DNA from: a virus
Direction: 5' to 3' (one strand)
Length of the DNA: 29,906 nt
IMG/VR virus record: IMGVR_UViG_3300005581_000085
Span: 1 to 29,906 of that record
This document shows positions 13,221 to 21,925 of the stretch, piece after piece. Both the position numbers and the translations under genes were made by a program. The stretch's first letter is position 1, and every line of letters begins with the position of its first letter. Under the pieces are notes generated by a model, which saw nothing but the letters and a program-made list of their open reading frames with translations, had not been told where the DNA came from and did no database searches.

Positions 13221-13931
13221 TTAAATTAGTTTGTTATCAACAATGTATTGTAACATATGTTTAGCCCAAAAGCAATGGGCATCCTCACCAAAATGCCAGC
13301 TTTCTGGGCCAATAGTTGCGTATTTGTTGCTCTTGAGCAAATTATTGTAAGTTTGGTTGGAGTTGTACGGAGCCAAATAGTTAACTCCCCAGTCAAATCT
13401 GTGTTTGATGTTAGAAAAATCATTGTTGCCGTTAAAAAACACATGCTTGATATTTTGGTTAGCAAGCTCTTGATGGAACCCCCAAATTATATTGTGCCAG
13501 CGCATGGTACATTCATTCCAATCAACATCAACAACAAATTGTTTATACCTTGTTTGCATATCAGCAGGAACATCATCAACGCCACTGGCATTGACTTGAT
13601 ACCAAGTGCCGTCACGGTCCTGCCACTCTTCTCGCTCCCAGGTGCTCCATTGTATTACCATTAGAGTGTTATCCAATGTAGATCTTGATTGTTTAGATAT
13701 CCAATCTTGTGTGGTTCTAAGTATTCGTTGATTACTACTGGCGCTTTCTGCATCACAGGTAAATGATGCTCCTAGTAAGTCTGCAAGCTGTTGTCCCCAA
13801 CTTACTTCTAAATTGTTGGGATGTGGCTTACGTTCAAGGTGTATAAATTTAAAATCGTCTTCGGCAAATGCAAATGAATTCACCGCCTCGGCAGCGGCAG
13901 TGTGGCTATCACCATTAACGTATAATTTCAT
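13221..13931 (-). CDS. SGNH-hydrolase-like protein
   Basis: The 236-residue protein has the SGNH/GDSL block I as NGDSH (6-10, nucleophile Ser9) and a block V-like HFGEDAHCFW (213-222) with Glu216 and His219 in place of the usual DxxH. FFNGNNDF may provide the block III Asn. The family covers lipases, esterases and acetyl-transfer enzymes that trim or acylate glycans. A second, distant member lies at 16304-16993. It overlaps the radical SAM gene by 17 bases, so it is in that operon. The substrate is unknown. Confidence 0.7.
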   Translation of the reverse strand: MKLYVNGDSHTAAAEAVNSFAFAEDDFKFIHLERKPHPNNLEVSWGQQLADLLGASFTCDAESASSNQRILRTTQDWISKQSRSTLDNTLMVIQWSTWEREEWQDRDGTWYQVNASGVDDVPADMQTRYKQFVVDVDWNECTMRWHNIIWGFHQELANQNIKHVFFNGNNDFSNIKHRFDWGVNYLAPYNSNQTYNNLLKSNKYATIGPESWHFGEDAHCFWAKHMLQYIVDNKLI

Positions 13932-15834
13932 GTTGTGTTATTTTAATTGAAGATTTGCCAAATGCTCGCTTACGTCCGTAATATATGTTTTCATAAAAAC
14001 GAGTAGCACTCATTTTCTTGTCCTCGGGAAAATCAAAACTTACCACGCATGCCTGTTCCAGTGCAGTGTCCTGATCTAAATACCCAAACAGGTTAAGCGT
14101 GTATGATGTTTTTGTTGGATAGTTGCTTATTTGATCGTAGGTAACAATTAAGTTGCGTTGGTAGTCAAACAACTGTTGTTGTATGCCACTATCAATTTTG
14201 TATGTGTTGGTGACATATTTACACACAAAATCAAACACATAGTCCACTTGCTGTTCTAAATGTACTAATAGCGTCAGACTGGTCAGCAGGTTAATACCAG
14301 TCTGTGAAATTTTTTCAGTTACTGGGTGAGGCAAAAACCCATTGGTCATCCAAGCGGCATAGTGTGATTTGATTTTTTCTAACAGTTTACCTATGTAGGG
14401 ATCTTCACCAACTGCTTGATACAACTCTTGATAAAATTCTTTGTAGTCTATGCCATGGTGCTTGTATAAGAATTTGGCAATTTGAGTACTGAAACCATAC
14501 ATGTGAAAGGTATGCATAAAACTACTCCAAGTCTGTGCTTCAAGCATGTCATTCCACGACATGGTTGATGTTTCGGTGATCACAGCAATGGTTTCAACTG
14601 GACCTTCATCTTCAGCAGTGCTTTGACTCATGTAGTCAATTACATCCTTGGTCTGCATTTTGAAAATACTGCGTTGACTCAGATTCATTTCAGCATTTTC
14701 CAACAGTTGGCATTGTATGACTTCTATGCCATGATGATTGCCGGCCCGCATTATTTCAAACATACTGTGCTTCCAACTAGAAAGTGTTTCTCCCGGCAAT
14801 CCAAGTATCAATTCAGTATAAACTGGCACACGATTTTTCAAAGCTAGTTGAAATATTTCTGCAATCTTGTGTTGATTTAAATTGGTGCGTTTAATAATGT
14901 CTAAAACACCAGGAGTCATAGTTTGCACACTAACAGTCAACCCATTGTTGAGACATGAAGTCTCTTCAGTGATGCGTTTGACTAACTCAAATACATCGGC
15001 ACGTTGATTCTTTGCCCAGTTTGTAACCATGTGGTCCGGACTGCCGTGCAACTGTTGTTGTTCTATAATTTTATCAACAATAACGCTGTCACGTTCTAGA
15101 AACATACCAAAGTTGGCATCGGCAATTAATAGGCCATTACCATTTTGTGCCAGCCATTCGATATCTGCCAGTACTCTACTGAGTGGAAACTGTCGAACTT
15201 TATTGTAGGTTAAACTACCCCAATCACAGAAGGTACATGCATAAGGACATCCACGATTTGTTTCTAATGTTACATTCCAAGTAACATTGGGATTGTTTTT
15301 AATAATTTGATCAAACACGCCCACTTGATATGGACTAGGCAACACACTAAGATCCATGATACGATTTGCATCACCAGTGTCAACCGGTGCGCCGCCGCGA
15401 TTAATCACTAATCCGGGGATTGTCTCCAGTGCTTGATCTTGTAACAACTTAAGAAATGCAATCTCACCTTCTGACTTAATGCATACGTCAATGTATGGGT
15501 GGAGTTTAAATATATCTGGGTTCAACACCGCAGGTTCCGGACCACCAAAAACAATTAATACTTGATTGTTTAATTCTTTGATGCGTTGTGCTAGTTTGTA
15601 ATTGTAATTGCGATTCCATACATAGGTGCTAAACCCAACTACATTGTTAGTGGATAGTTGTTGCGCAAGTTCTTCAATGTTTTCTCTGCGCCAAACTAAT
15701 TGATCAAGTTGGAAATCTGTGTGTGGTTCTGCATAGGCCCATAAACAACCAACACTATACGGTAAAAAATAAATGTTGAGTTCGGTGGGGCCTTGTCTAA
15801 AGTTTGGCTGTACTAGACTCAGCAGTTTGGTCAT
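13915..15834 (-). CDS. B12-type radical SAM protein, paralog A
   Basis: The 639-residue protein has a cobalamin-binding-like N-terminal domain (FSTYVWNRNYNYKLAQRIK at 68-86, GGPEP at 97-101) and a radical SAM core with RGCPYACTFCDWGS, Cys196-x3-Cys200-x2-Cys203. ADANFGMFLERD and TELILGLPGET are further core motifs. About 300 residues after the core end in DFPEDKKMSATRFYENIYYG. The layout matches COG1032-type enzymes, which do methylations or rearrangements. The reaction is unknown. It is clearly a paralog of the protein at 18238-20166. ATGA couples it to the cytidylyltransferase gene. Confidence 0.85.
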   Translation of the reverse strand: MTKLLSLVQPNFRQGPTELNIYFLPYSVGCLWAYAEPHTDFQLDQLVWRRENIEELAQQLSTNNVVGFSTYVWNRNYNYKLAQRIKELNNQVLIVFGGPEPAVLNPDIFKLHPYIDVCIKSEGEIAFLKLLQDQALETIPGLVINRGGAPVDTGDANRIMDLSVLPSPYQVGVFDQIIKNNPNVTWNVTLETNRGCPYACTFCDWGSLTYNKVRQFPLSRVLADIEWLAQNGNGLLIADANFGMFLERDSVIVDKIIEQQQLHGSPDHMVTNWAKNQRADVFELVKRITEETSCLNNGLTVSVQTMTPGVLDIIKRTNLNQHKIAEIFQLALKNRVPVYTELILGLPGETLSSWKHSMFEIMRAGNHHGIEVIQCQLLENAEMNLSQRSIFKMQTKDVIDYMSQSTAEDEGPVETIAVITETSTMSWNDMLEAQTWSSFMHTFHMYGFSTQIAKFLYKHHGIDYKEFYQELYQAVGEDPYIGKLLEKIKSHYAAWMTNGFLPHPVTEKISQTGINLLTSLTLLVHLEQQVDYVFDFVCKYVTNTYKIDSGIQQQLFDYQRNLIVTYDQISNYPTKTSYTLNLFGYLDQDTALEQACVVSFDFPEDKKMSATRFYENIYYGRKRAFGKSSIKITQHEIIR

Positions 15835-16307
15835 TCTTGTTTGAGTGCCTTAAATGTTTCCGCGGCCACAACACGCTTGCGTAGGCTTGAACTAGAAAAA
15901 CTGTGATCACGACTGTTGAATACATGGTGTATGCCGCGGTCAATACCTTCCCATTTACCTGTGAACTCTTTGTCCTCATATTCTGTACCTAAAATACGCA
16001 CATCTAATGGAAGGATTAGAAGTAAGTCAATCAAGTCTTGCTCAGTCTGATAAACAACAACTTCATCAACATAGCGACATGCCGCAAGTTGTATTTGTCG
16101 TTCTACGATACTTTGAACTGGGTGATTTTTAGTGTCTGGTCTATCAATTGTGGGATCAGTTTGAAGTCCGCAGATCAAATAATCGCAATGATTCTTTGCT
16201 TCACTCAGCATGGCAATATGACCTGCATGTAGCATATCAAACGTTGAAAAGGTAATGCCAATTTTTTTACCATCAACTTTGAGTTGTTTAATGTGATTGA
16301 ATATCAT
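15831..16307 (-). CDS. Cytidylyltransferase-like nucleotidyltransferase
   Basis: The 158-residue protein carries the nucleotidyltransferase signature STFDMLHAGH at 21-30 (His27 and His30) and SSSSLRKR near 138-145, equivalent to the ISSTxIR motif. The size and the motif resemble glycerol-3-phosphate cytidylyltransferase (TagD) and the RfaE C-terminal domain, which activate an alcohol phosphate or sugar phosphate with CTP or ATP. The substrate is not predictable. It lies between an SGNH protein and a radical SAM protein with ATGA overlaps on both sides, suggesting a shared biosynthetic path. Confidence 0.85.
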   Translation of the reverse strand: MIFNHIKQLKVDGKKIGITFSTFDMLHAGHIAMLSEAKNHCDYLICGLQTDPTIDRPDTKNHPVQSIVERQIQLAACRYVDEVVVYQTEQDLIDLLLILPLDVRILGTEYEDKEFTGKWEGIDRGIHHVFNSRDHSFSSSSLRKRVVAAETFKALKQE

Positions 16308-16993
16308 AAATGTTTAACAATAAAATCGGCAAATTTTTTGTGCCCCGATTCTGACAAATGACCGGTGCCAGTTCGGTGCTCGCTGTCATTGATTAACGCC
16401 CAGTATTTTGTACAAAAATTGTGTAATTGGTAAATTTTCTGATGTTGTTTGACCCATTGCACTGAGTGTAATTTATCCAGGGCCGGAAATGACTCTATAA
16501 AACAATCAGTGTTGTCAGCAGCCGAATACCAAAAATAGTTAATTTTTTTGTGTTCTAAGTAGTTACTGAGCAAGAATAAATTTTGATAAAAGTCATGCAA
16601 CTGCTTGTGCACTTGATTTGAATCTAGCAGTTGACTTTTTTCAAAATCTGAAATTTCGTTTTCTTCTATTAAAAAATCAAGTGTGGTAAACTTTAACTGT
16701 GGTTCACTGTTTCTATCAAAACAATTATTTAAAATTTTTCTATTGGATCCATAGTACCATACTTCTTTGCGACGTATAAATGACCATCCTATTATAACTA
16801 ATGGGTTTGAGAATTTGCAAGAATTTAAAAAGTCTATGGTGCTTCTAACAATGCGGTCATTGTTGCTACCAACCCTTGCAATGTTTTCTACTGGTATATT
16901 TAAAGAATTGCCTAAGAAATTTGCGTAGGTCAACGTCTCTGAATACTTTGCTGAATAGCTATCTCCATTAACAATTAACCCATCATAAATCAT
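16304..16993 (-). CDS. SGNH-hydrolase-like protein, second copy
   Basis: The 229-residue protein has NGDSYS at 9-14 (nucleophile Ser12), VGSNND at 41-46 supplying block II Gly and block III Asn, and GHLSESGHKKF near 211-221 with Glu215 and His218 as a modified block V. It is AT-richer than its neighbours and only distantly like the SGNH protein at 13221-13931. ATGA overlaps link it to both neighbours. A lipase, esterase or glycan acyl-transfer role is possible. Confidence 0.68.
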   Translation of the reverse strand: MIYDGLIVNGDSYSAKYSETLTYANFLGNSLNIPVENIARVGSNNDRIVRSTIDFLNSCKFSNPLVIIGWSFIRRKEVWYYGSNRKILNNCFDRNSEPQLKFTTLDFLIEENEISDFEKSQLLDSNQVHKQLHDFYQNLFLLSNYLEHKKINYFWYSAADNTDCFIESFPALDKLHSVQWVKQHQKIYQLHNFCTKYWALINDSEHRTGTGHLSESGHKKFADFIVKHL

Positions 16994-17379
16994 GATACTT
17001 CTTTGCGCCCATTACCTATGTCGCGAATTTGAGAACCACGTCCGGGATTCATTGCTTGCTCTTGTTCCCATGTTTCCATGACCACATGTCTGCAAACATT
17101 CAGGAACCAACGATCGATAATCTCTGCATCAGAGTCTGTGGGTTTGCCTTGGTAACCAGCACGTATCAAATTGGCAACAAACTTATCATTCCAGTCCAAC
17201 TCAAATGCACCTTGGTGCATGTTTTCAGGATCCACATCCATACTAAGAATTGCCACATAGGGCTCGCCTTTTTCTGTGGCAATTTCCTTGGCTGTCTTGG
17301 CGGCTTTCTTTTCTTTAGGTTCCGCCACTGACTTGATTTCTGGCTGTTTCTTTTTAAAGATATCTAATAGTCCCATCAT
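16990..17379 (-). CDS. Conserved aquatic-phage hypothetical protein
   Basis: The ATG at 17379 overlaps the queE stop (ATGATG); the protein is 129 residues. It opens MMGLLDIFKKKQPE, has a Lys/Ala-rich linker and then GEPYVAILSMDVDPENM, GAFELDWNDKFVANLIRAGY and ETWEQEQAMNPGRG, ending RDIGNGRKEVS. I recall this whole pattern as one of the widely shared hypothetical proteins of T4-like cyanophages, where it is also close to metabolic genes. Function unknown. It supports the phage reading of the window. A start at 17388 would add three residues. Confidence 0.82.
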   Translation of the reverse strand: MMGLLDIFKKKQPEIKSVAEPKEKKAAKTAKEIATEKGEPYVAILSMDVDPENMHQGAFELDWNDKFVANLIRAGYQGKPTDSDAEIIDRWFLNVCRHVVMETWEQEQAMNPGRGSQIRDIGNGRKEVS

Positions 17380-18248
17380 TTGCCCCATCCATTGCCCCAG
17401 AGGTCAACGTGTAGTCGCGGACTGTAGTAGTATCCTTTGCTACATGCCCAGTCTGCAACCTTTACACGGTTGGCAGCATACGGAGTTACAACCCCGCCCT
17501 GTGGCATAACGTATACAACCCCAGTAAAGCCGCCTGCTCTAAACTCTTTTACAGCACGTTCAACTTCTGCAAAGTGTTCTTCAGTTTCAACAACAAACTT
17601 GAGATAAACCGTGCCAAGTTCTTGATAGCTGGCAACAATCTCGGGACAGATAGCTTCCTCCCACTTCTCTCCACTAGCACTAAGTTTGGCGCTGACACTA
17701 AAAGTTACAAACCGATCTTGTTTGCTGCCAAGTGCTGGTTGTTGCCATGCTTGTAAGAAATTTCTAAAACCTGGCTGTAATTTTTGAGTCCCGTTGGTTT
17801 CAAATGTAATGTTACGCAAGTCTGTCATGTAAGTATTGCTAATCAATTCTTCATAGGCACGTTGCCAACCCAACAATGGTTCTCCACCTGTGATAACAAG
17901 ATGTACATCGTTGCCGTTGTCCTGCACCCACTTATGATTGGGCGTTAGATTTAGCATATCCGTTACTAACTGTTTAGTTTCCACTGTGGGGCTTAGATGT
18001 TTGAAGTCTGGGTGCCAACTAGCATAACTGTCACAACCAGTGTTAACAAGTGGCAAGCTCATGAAGTCTGGGTACAAGTGCACATTTTTAGCAACTTCGT
18101 CGGCTTCTGTACTTTTTGCGCCTGGCGCACACCCAAAGCCAGCACAGGTAAAATTACACCCAAATGTGCGTAAAAACACACTGGGTACACCAACAAAACG
18201 TCCTTCGCCTTGTGCGGAATAGAATAGCTCACTTACTTTAAGTTTCAT
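17376..18248 (-). CDS. queE: 7-carboxy-7-deazaguanine synthase
   Basis: QueE is a radical SAM enzyme turning 6-carboxytetrahydropterin into 7-carboxy-7-deazaguanine. The 290-residue protein shows FYSAQGEGRFVGVPSVFLRT at 9-28, TFGCNFTC with Cys31 and Cys35, ITGGEPLL, FETNGT and the C-terminal RLHVDLWGNGWGK. The third cluster cysteine is unusual: Cys40 (four residues after Cys35) or Cys72 in NTGCDSYASW, so the plain CxxxCxxC spacing is absent. It is longer than E. coli QueE (223), partly by an insert at about 40-95. It overlaps the radical SAM paralog by 11 bases. With folE and queD nearby, it fits a partial preQ0 pathway. Confidence 0.92.
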   Translation of the reverse strand: MKLKVSELFYSAQGEGRFVGVPSVFLRTFGCNFTCAGFGCAPGAKSTEADEVAKNVHLYPDFMSLPLVNTGCDSYASWHPDFKHLSPTVETKQLVTDMLNLTPNHKWVQDNGNDVHLVITGGEPLLGWQRAYEELISNTYMTDLRNITFETNGTQKLQPGFRNFLQAWQQPALGSKQDRFVTFSVSAKLSASGEKWEEAICPEIVASYQELGTVYLKFVVETEEHFAEVERAVKEFRAGGFTGVVYVMPQGGVVTPYAANRVKVADWACSKGYYYSPRLHVDLWGNGWGK

Positions 18249-20166
18249 TTTTGTTTACCTTAATTTTTGCTTTACCAAAATCTCTGCGTCTTGCAAAATA
18301 ATAATATTCTAAGAACCTACCAAAGCTAATATCTTTGTCTTCAGGAAAGTCCATGTAATAATCAGTTTGTTCCTCTTTGAGTTCACTGGTGCCAGTAATG
18401 TAATCGTAGATGTTATAATCTAGTGTCAATGTCTTAGGGTATGTTGATACCGAGTCGTAAACAATAACAAAATTGCGCTGAAACTCATTTAGTGCTTGCA
18501 TGACTCCTGGATTAATATTATACTTTTCCATGAACTTATTCAACAAATTATACACGTGATCGTGTTTGCTGTCAATCTGTATGTTCAAAATAGTTCTATG
18601 CAACAGGTTCCATCCATGTATTTCAATTCCACCCAACATTGGATGATTGATTTTACCTTTTTCAAACCATTCTTCAAAGTTTCTACGTATTGCTCGTTGC
18701 TCATTTACAAACCAACTGTCTGATTGTAGGAAATCAAATAGTTCATTATAGAAATCTTTGTACTCTACTCCCAAATAACGATTGGCAAACCTGCTGTAAA
18801 AGGTACTTAGGCCGTTGATGTGGAAGGTATTAATAAACCAACTAAAAATTTCAGCATCAAGCATGACATCCAGTGGCAAGTCACGTGTGCTGGTAACAAC
18901 ATCAATGCTTTCTTCCACTTCCTCACTGCTGTATGAGCCTGAAAAATAATCATACACTTTCTGTGATTTTATTTTGTATAAGCTTCGTTGCAATGTATTC
19001 ATCTCAGCATTTTCTAATAGCTGTGCTTGATACACTGTGATCCCGGTATGGTTGCCACTTCTGAATAACCTCCAGAAATTTTCTTTCCAGCTAGCAATTG
19101 TTTCTCCGGGCAAGCCAAGAATAAGTTCGGTGTACATAGGGATTGAATTTTGTTCGCATAATTTAAAAATTTCTTCTAACTTGCTAACCTCCATGTTTTT
19201 TCTACGAATGTTTTCTAACACACCATCATCAAGACTCTGTACACTCAGTGTTAGTCCATGATTAAAATACGGCATTAACTTTTTAACAATGCTGACTACT
19301 TCTTGCTTTTGATTCTTTGCCCAAGCAATGCTGATGATTTTTGGATATCCGTATTTTTGCTGTACCTCAATTAATTTGTCAGCAATGAGATCATCACGTT
19401 CAACAAACATACCAAAGTTGGCATCGGTAAAACTAATAAAACTACACCCAAGTTTAGCAAACCAGTCAAGCTCGTCATACACTCGGTCAAGATTAAATTT
19501 CTTGACTTTGTTATAAGTCAAGCTACCCCAGTCGCAGAACGTACAAGCATACGGACATCCTCTGTTTGTTTCTAGTGTAGCGTTCCAAGTGACATCGGGA
19601 TTGTCAGCAATCAATTGATCAAAGATACCGGTTAGATAAGGACTTGGAACATCTTCTAAATTGTCAATACGTTTGGCTGGCCCGGTATCCACAAGCTGAC
19701 CTTGATTGTTGTATATCAGTCCAGATATGTCAGCAAAGCTACCATCTACGTGCTTTTCAAGCATTTGTTTAAATGTAATCTCACCTTCAAGTTTGGCAAC
19801 TATATCAATGAATGGATATTTTTTAAAAAACTCGGGATCTTCAATGGCAGGTTCAGGCCCGCCGAAAATAATTAACTTGTTGGGATAGGCTAATTTAAGT
19901 TGTTCAGCCAGCAGGTAGTTGTATTGATGATTCCACACATAGGTGCTAAATGCAACAACGTCACTGCTGGCCAGTTTTTTAATTACAACATCAATGTTTT
20001 CTCTGCGGAATATAAATTCCCCTAGATCGTAGTTGTTGTTGATAACTGGAAAAGTCCTGGCATAACTCCATAATACCCCAGCACTATATGGTAGGTAATA
20101 TGCATTGTATTCCTTGGGACCTTGTTTAAAATTAGGCTGTACAAAGCTAACAATTTGTTTATTCAT
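18238..20166 (-). CDS. B12-type radical SAM protein, paralog B
   Basis: At 642 residues it is colinear with the protein at 13915-15834 and shares long stretches, such as TLETNRGCPYACTFCDWGS. The cluster ligands are Cys204, Cys208 and Cys211. TYVWNHQYNYLLAEQLK and FGGPEP mark the N-terminal cobalamin-type domain, though the DxHxxG cobalamin ligand motif is not evident. The C-terminal extension ends MDFPEDKDISFGRFLEYYYFARR, like its paralog. The pair probably arose by duplication and may act on related substrates or as a heteromer. It overlaps both neighbours by 8 and 11 bases. Confidence 0.85.
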   Translation of the reverse strand: MNKQIVSFVQPNFKQGPKEYNAYYLPYSAGVLWSYARTFPVINNNYDLGEFIFRRENIDVVIKKLASSDVVAFSTYVWNHQYNYLLAEQLKLAYPNKLIIFGGPEPAIEDPEFFKKYPFIDIVAKLEGEITFKQMLEKHVDGSFADISGLIYNNQGQLVDTGPAKRIDNLEDVPSPYLTGIFDQLIADNPDVTWNATLETNRGCPYACTFCDWGSLTYNKVKKFNLDRVYDELDWFAKLGCSFISFTDANFGMFVERDDLIADKLIEVQQKYGYPKIISIAWAKNQKQEVVSIVKKLMPYFNHGLTLSVQSLDDGVLENIRRKNMEVSKLEEIFKLCEQNSIPMYTELILGLPGETIASWKENFWRLFRSGNHTGITVYQAQLLENAEMNTLQRSLYKIKSQKVYDYFSGSYSSEEVEESIDVVTSTRDLPLDVMLDAEIFSWFINTFHINGLSTFYSRFANRYLGVEYKDFYNELFDFLQSDSWFVNEQRAIRRNFEEWFEKGKINHPMLGGIEIHGWNLLHRTILNIQIDSKHDHVYNLLNKFMEKYNINPGVMQALNEFQRNFVIVYDSVSTYPKTLTLDYNIYDYITGTSELKEEQTDYYMDFPEDKDISFGRFLEYYYFARRRDFGKAKIKVNKNET

Positions 20167-21025
20167 TTTTTTTATAATTTAACTCTTTGAATGTTCCTGG
20201 TTGCCAAACCTTCATTTGTCCATTGGGGTCGTTGGCTTTTAGTTGTATCCACGGATCTCTTGATCCTTCAAACACTTCCTTGACCCAGGTCTGATCATGA
20301 CCTTGTGCGCCTAACCAGTCAGATAATTTAATAGTAGCATTGTATCTATTAGTTAACATATCTTTATGGTGGAAATCTCCAGGGCTGTCTGGGTTGCCTT
20401 CAAGCAGTGTGCGCTCCTTAAAGGTACTATCAATGTTGTTGCCGGTTAGATCTCCGCGATCGTGCGTAACCCAGACTGGTATACGCTCAAAAATGTTGAT
20501 CATGTATGCCATCTGACTGAGCCATGCATCTGACAAACTGTGCCCGCTCAGGTAGCCCAATGCATTGTACCATTCAATGGGCGTGATTGGAAATATGCTG
20601 TATGGATGGTCGTTGTGTGCATGGAATGACAATAGTTTAAATTCACCAGTGTGCTTGACAATTTCTCTGTCCCAGTTCTGCGATTCCATGACAGCATCAT
20701 CGTTCCATATCACAGTCCAGTCTGCATCAACCTGCTTGCACATGGTGTTGTAATAGACATGAAGATTGTGATACCCCAAACGATCAAATTTCATCACAGT
20801 ATAAACAACATCTCGCTCATCTAGTAACGGCTGCAATGACTTTTCCCAATGGTCAAATCCAACAGTGTCGTCTTTGTCAAACCCAATAATAAACTCAATG
20901 CTAGATAAATCATAGGCACGATTCACCAGGCTCATTACGCTTCTGGTCAACGCAACTGTTCTCCCACGTGTGGGCAACATTACTGCAATTGAAAATTCTC
21001 GTTTTGTACGATTAACAAGTTTCAT
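20159..21025 (-). CDS. Family-2-like (GT-A) glycosyltransferase
   Basis: The 288-residue protein begins with the nucleotide-sugar-binding strand IAVMLPTRGRTVALTRSVMS (13-32), followed by IIGFDKDD at 46-53 and the DxD-like WNDD at 107-110. These fit a GT-A fold glycosyltransferase that uses a nucleotide sugar and a metal ion. HHKDM later on could supply a further acidic/His site. No membrane segment is seen, so it is cytoplasmic. It overlaps the MazG-like and radical SAM genes. The sugar and the acceptor (host glycan, phage protein or DNA base) are unknown. Confidence 0.72.
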   Translation of the reverse strand: MKLVNRTKREFSIAVMLPTRGRTVALTRSVMSLVNRAYDLSSIEFIIGFDKDDTVGFDHWEKSLQPLLDERDVVYTVMKFDRLGYHNLHVYYNTMCKQVDADWTVIWNDDAVMESQNWDREIVKHTGEFKLLSFHAHNDHPYSIFPITPIEWYNALGYLSGHSLSDAWLSQMAYMINIFERIPVWVTHDRGDLTGNNIDSTFKERTLLEGNPDSPGDFHHKDMLTNRYNATIKLSDWLGAQGHDQTWVKEVFEGSRDPWIQLKANDPNGQMKVWQPGTFKELNYKKNE

Positions 21026-21293
21026 TGTATATGTTTGACCATTTTTTCAATTTTTCAATTTTGGCATCTTTGGCAACTTCTAAATTTTCCCAGGATACTA
21101 CATCCATTTCGTGCAAAATATCAATCATGGCTAACAAGTCACCTAGTTCTTCTTCCAGGTGTTCTCGATTGGTTTTGGGCTTTCCGGGTTTGAGGTTATC
21201 TAACCCGAATCGACTAATCTTACTTACTGCTTGTATTACCTCGGCACATTCTTCTTGCAGAATGTCCATGGTTTCCTTGATTTTGTTATTCAC
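21012..21293 (-). CDS. MazG-like nucleotide pyrophosphohydrolase
   Basis: The 93-residue protein carries the compact MazG signature: EECAE (E14, E15, E18) and EEELGD with Glu49 and Asp52, forming the magnesium site of a four-helix NTP pyrophosphohydrolase. Enzymes of this type hydrolyse (d)NTPs or alter alarmone levels in infected cells. It differs from the AbrB-fused protein at 7876-8418, having no extra domain. It sits between queD and the glycosyltransferase with ATGA overlap to queD. Confidence 0.8.
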   Translation of the reverse strand: MNNKIKETMDILQEECAEVIQAVSKISRFGLDNLKPGKPKTNREHLEEELGDLLAMIDILHEMDVVSWENLEVAKDAKIEKLKKWSNIYNETC

Positions 21294-21841
21294 GCAAATA
21301 AATCCTCATTCCATTCACGATGACCTTCACGGAAAGCCATGTTAGCTTGAGTCTCGCGCACTTCTACACGATAGCACCACAAACGAGCTGCCTCTCCTGG
21401 ACCCCACATTTCTGGAATATAAACACCGTTGACATACTTGTACAGCATATCGGCAAGTGATTCGCAACCCAGGCGTGGTAGCACTACAATCTTGGCCATG
21501 TTCCGCTCTTGTAACAATTTAAATGTCGCCATGTCGGGATCATCTTGTGCAACAATAAGAGTGTGATCAAATTGATCTTCTAATGTTTTCTTTAGTTCTT
21601 TGAGACCGCCATAATCTGCGGCCCAGTTACGGACATCTAGGTTGTTGGTGCCAAAGTAAAACTTCATACTAAACGAATAGCCATGAATTAAATTACAATG
21701 ACTGTCCGATCTCCACTGTCTATAGGCACACGGAAATGCGTCGTGATACTCTTTGGTACTGGTATATTTGTATACCACTGGTCTGGTATTTGGAAAGTTA
21801 TCTTCCATATGGTTGATTAGATCTTGTGTTGATGATTGCAT
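21290..21841 (-). CDS. queD: 6-carboxytetrahydropterin synthase-like protein
   Basis: QueD makes 6-carboxy-5,6,7,8-tetrahydropterin from dihydroneopterin triphosphate, after FolE and before QueE. The 183-residue protein has FPCAYRQWRSDSHCNLIHGY at 36-55, DYGGLKELK, FDHTLIVAQDDP at 91-102, LGCESLAD and VEVRET, all family marks. Cys49 fits the catalytic Cys. The usual zinc His positions are changed: Tyr40 and Tyr55 occur where E. coli has His16 and His33, leaving His53 (with His48 nearby). HGY is also what I recall for phage QueD types; Tyr40 is less expected. AGGAGAAACAGC precedes the ATG. Confidence 0.88.
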   Translation of the reverse strand: MQSSTQDLINHMEDNFPNTRPVVYKYTSTKEYHDAFPCAYRQWRSDSHCNLIHGYSFSMKFYFGTNNLDVRNWAADYGGLKELKKTLEDQFDHTLIVAQDDPDMATFKLLQERNMAKIVVLPRLGCESLADMLYKYVNGVYIPEMWGPGEAARLWCYRVEVRETQANMAFREGHREWNEDLFA

Positions 21842-21859
21842 GCTGTTTCTCCTATGTAT

Positions 21860-21889
21860 ATTATAGCATAGGCTTGCAGAATTTGTATA
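21860..21889 (-). promoter_or_regulatory. Extended -10 promoter of the queD operon
   Basis: TGCTATAAT (21868-21860) is a good extended -10 element. The -35 region is weak (TATACA at 21889-21884 with an 18-base gap), as is common for extended -10 promoters. Transcription would start near 21853 and give a very short leader with AGGAG. It would read queD, the MazG-like gene and probably the downstream operon. Confidence 0.68.
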
Positions 21890-21925
21890 GCGGGATGAAT
21901 GCCAAAAAGGCCGCTTGTTGATTAA

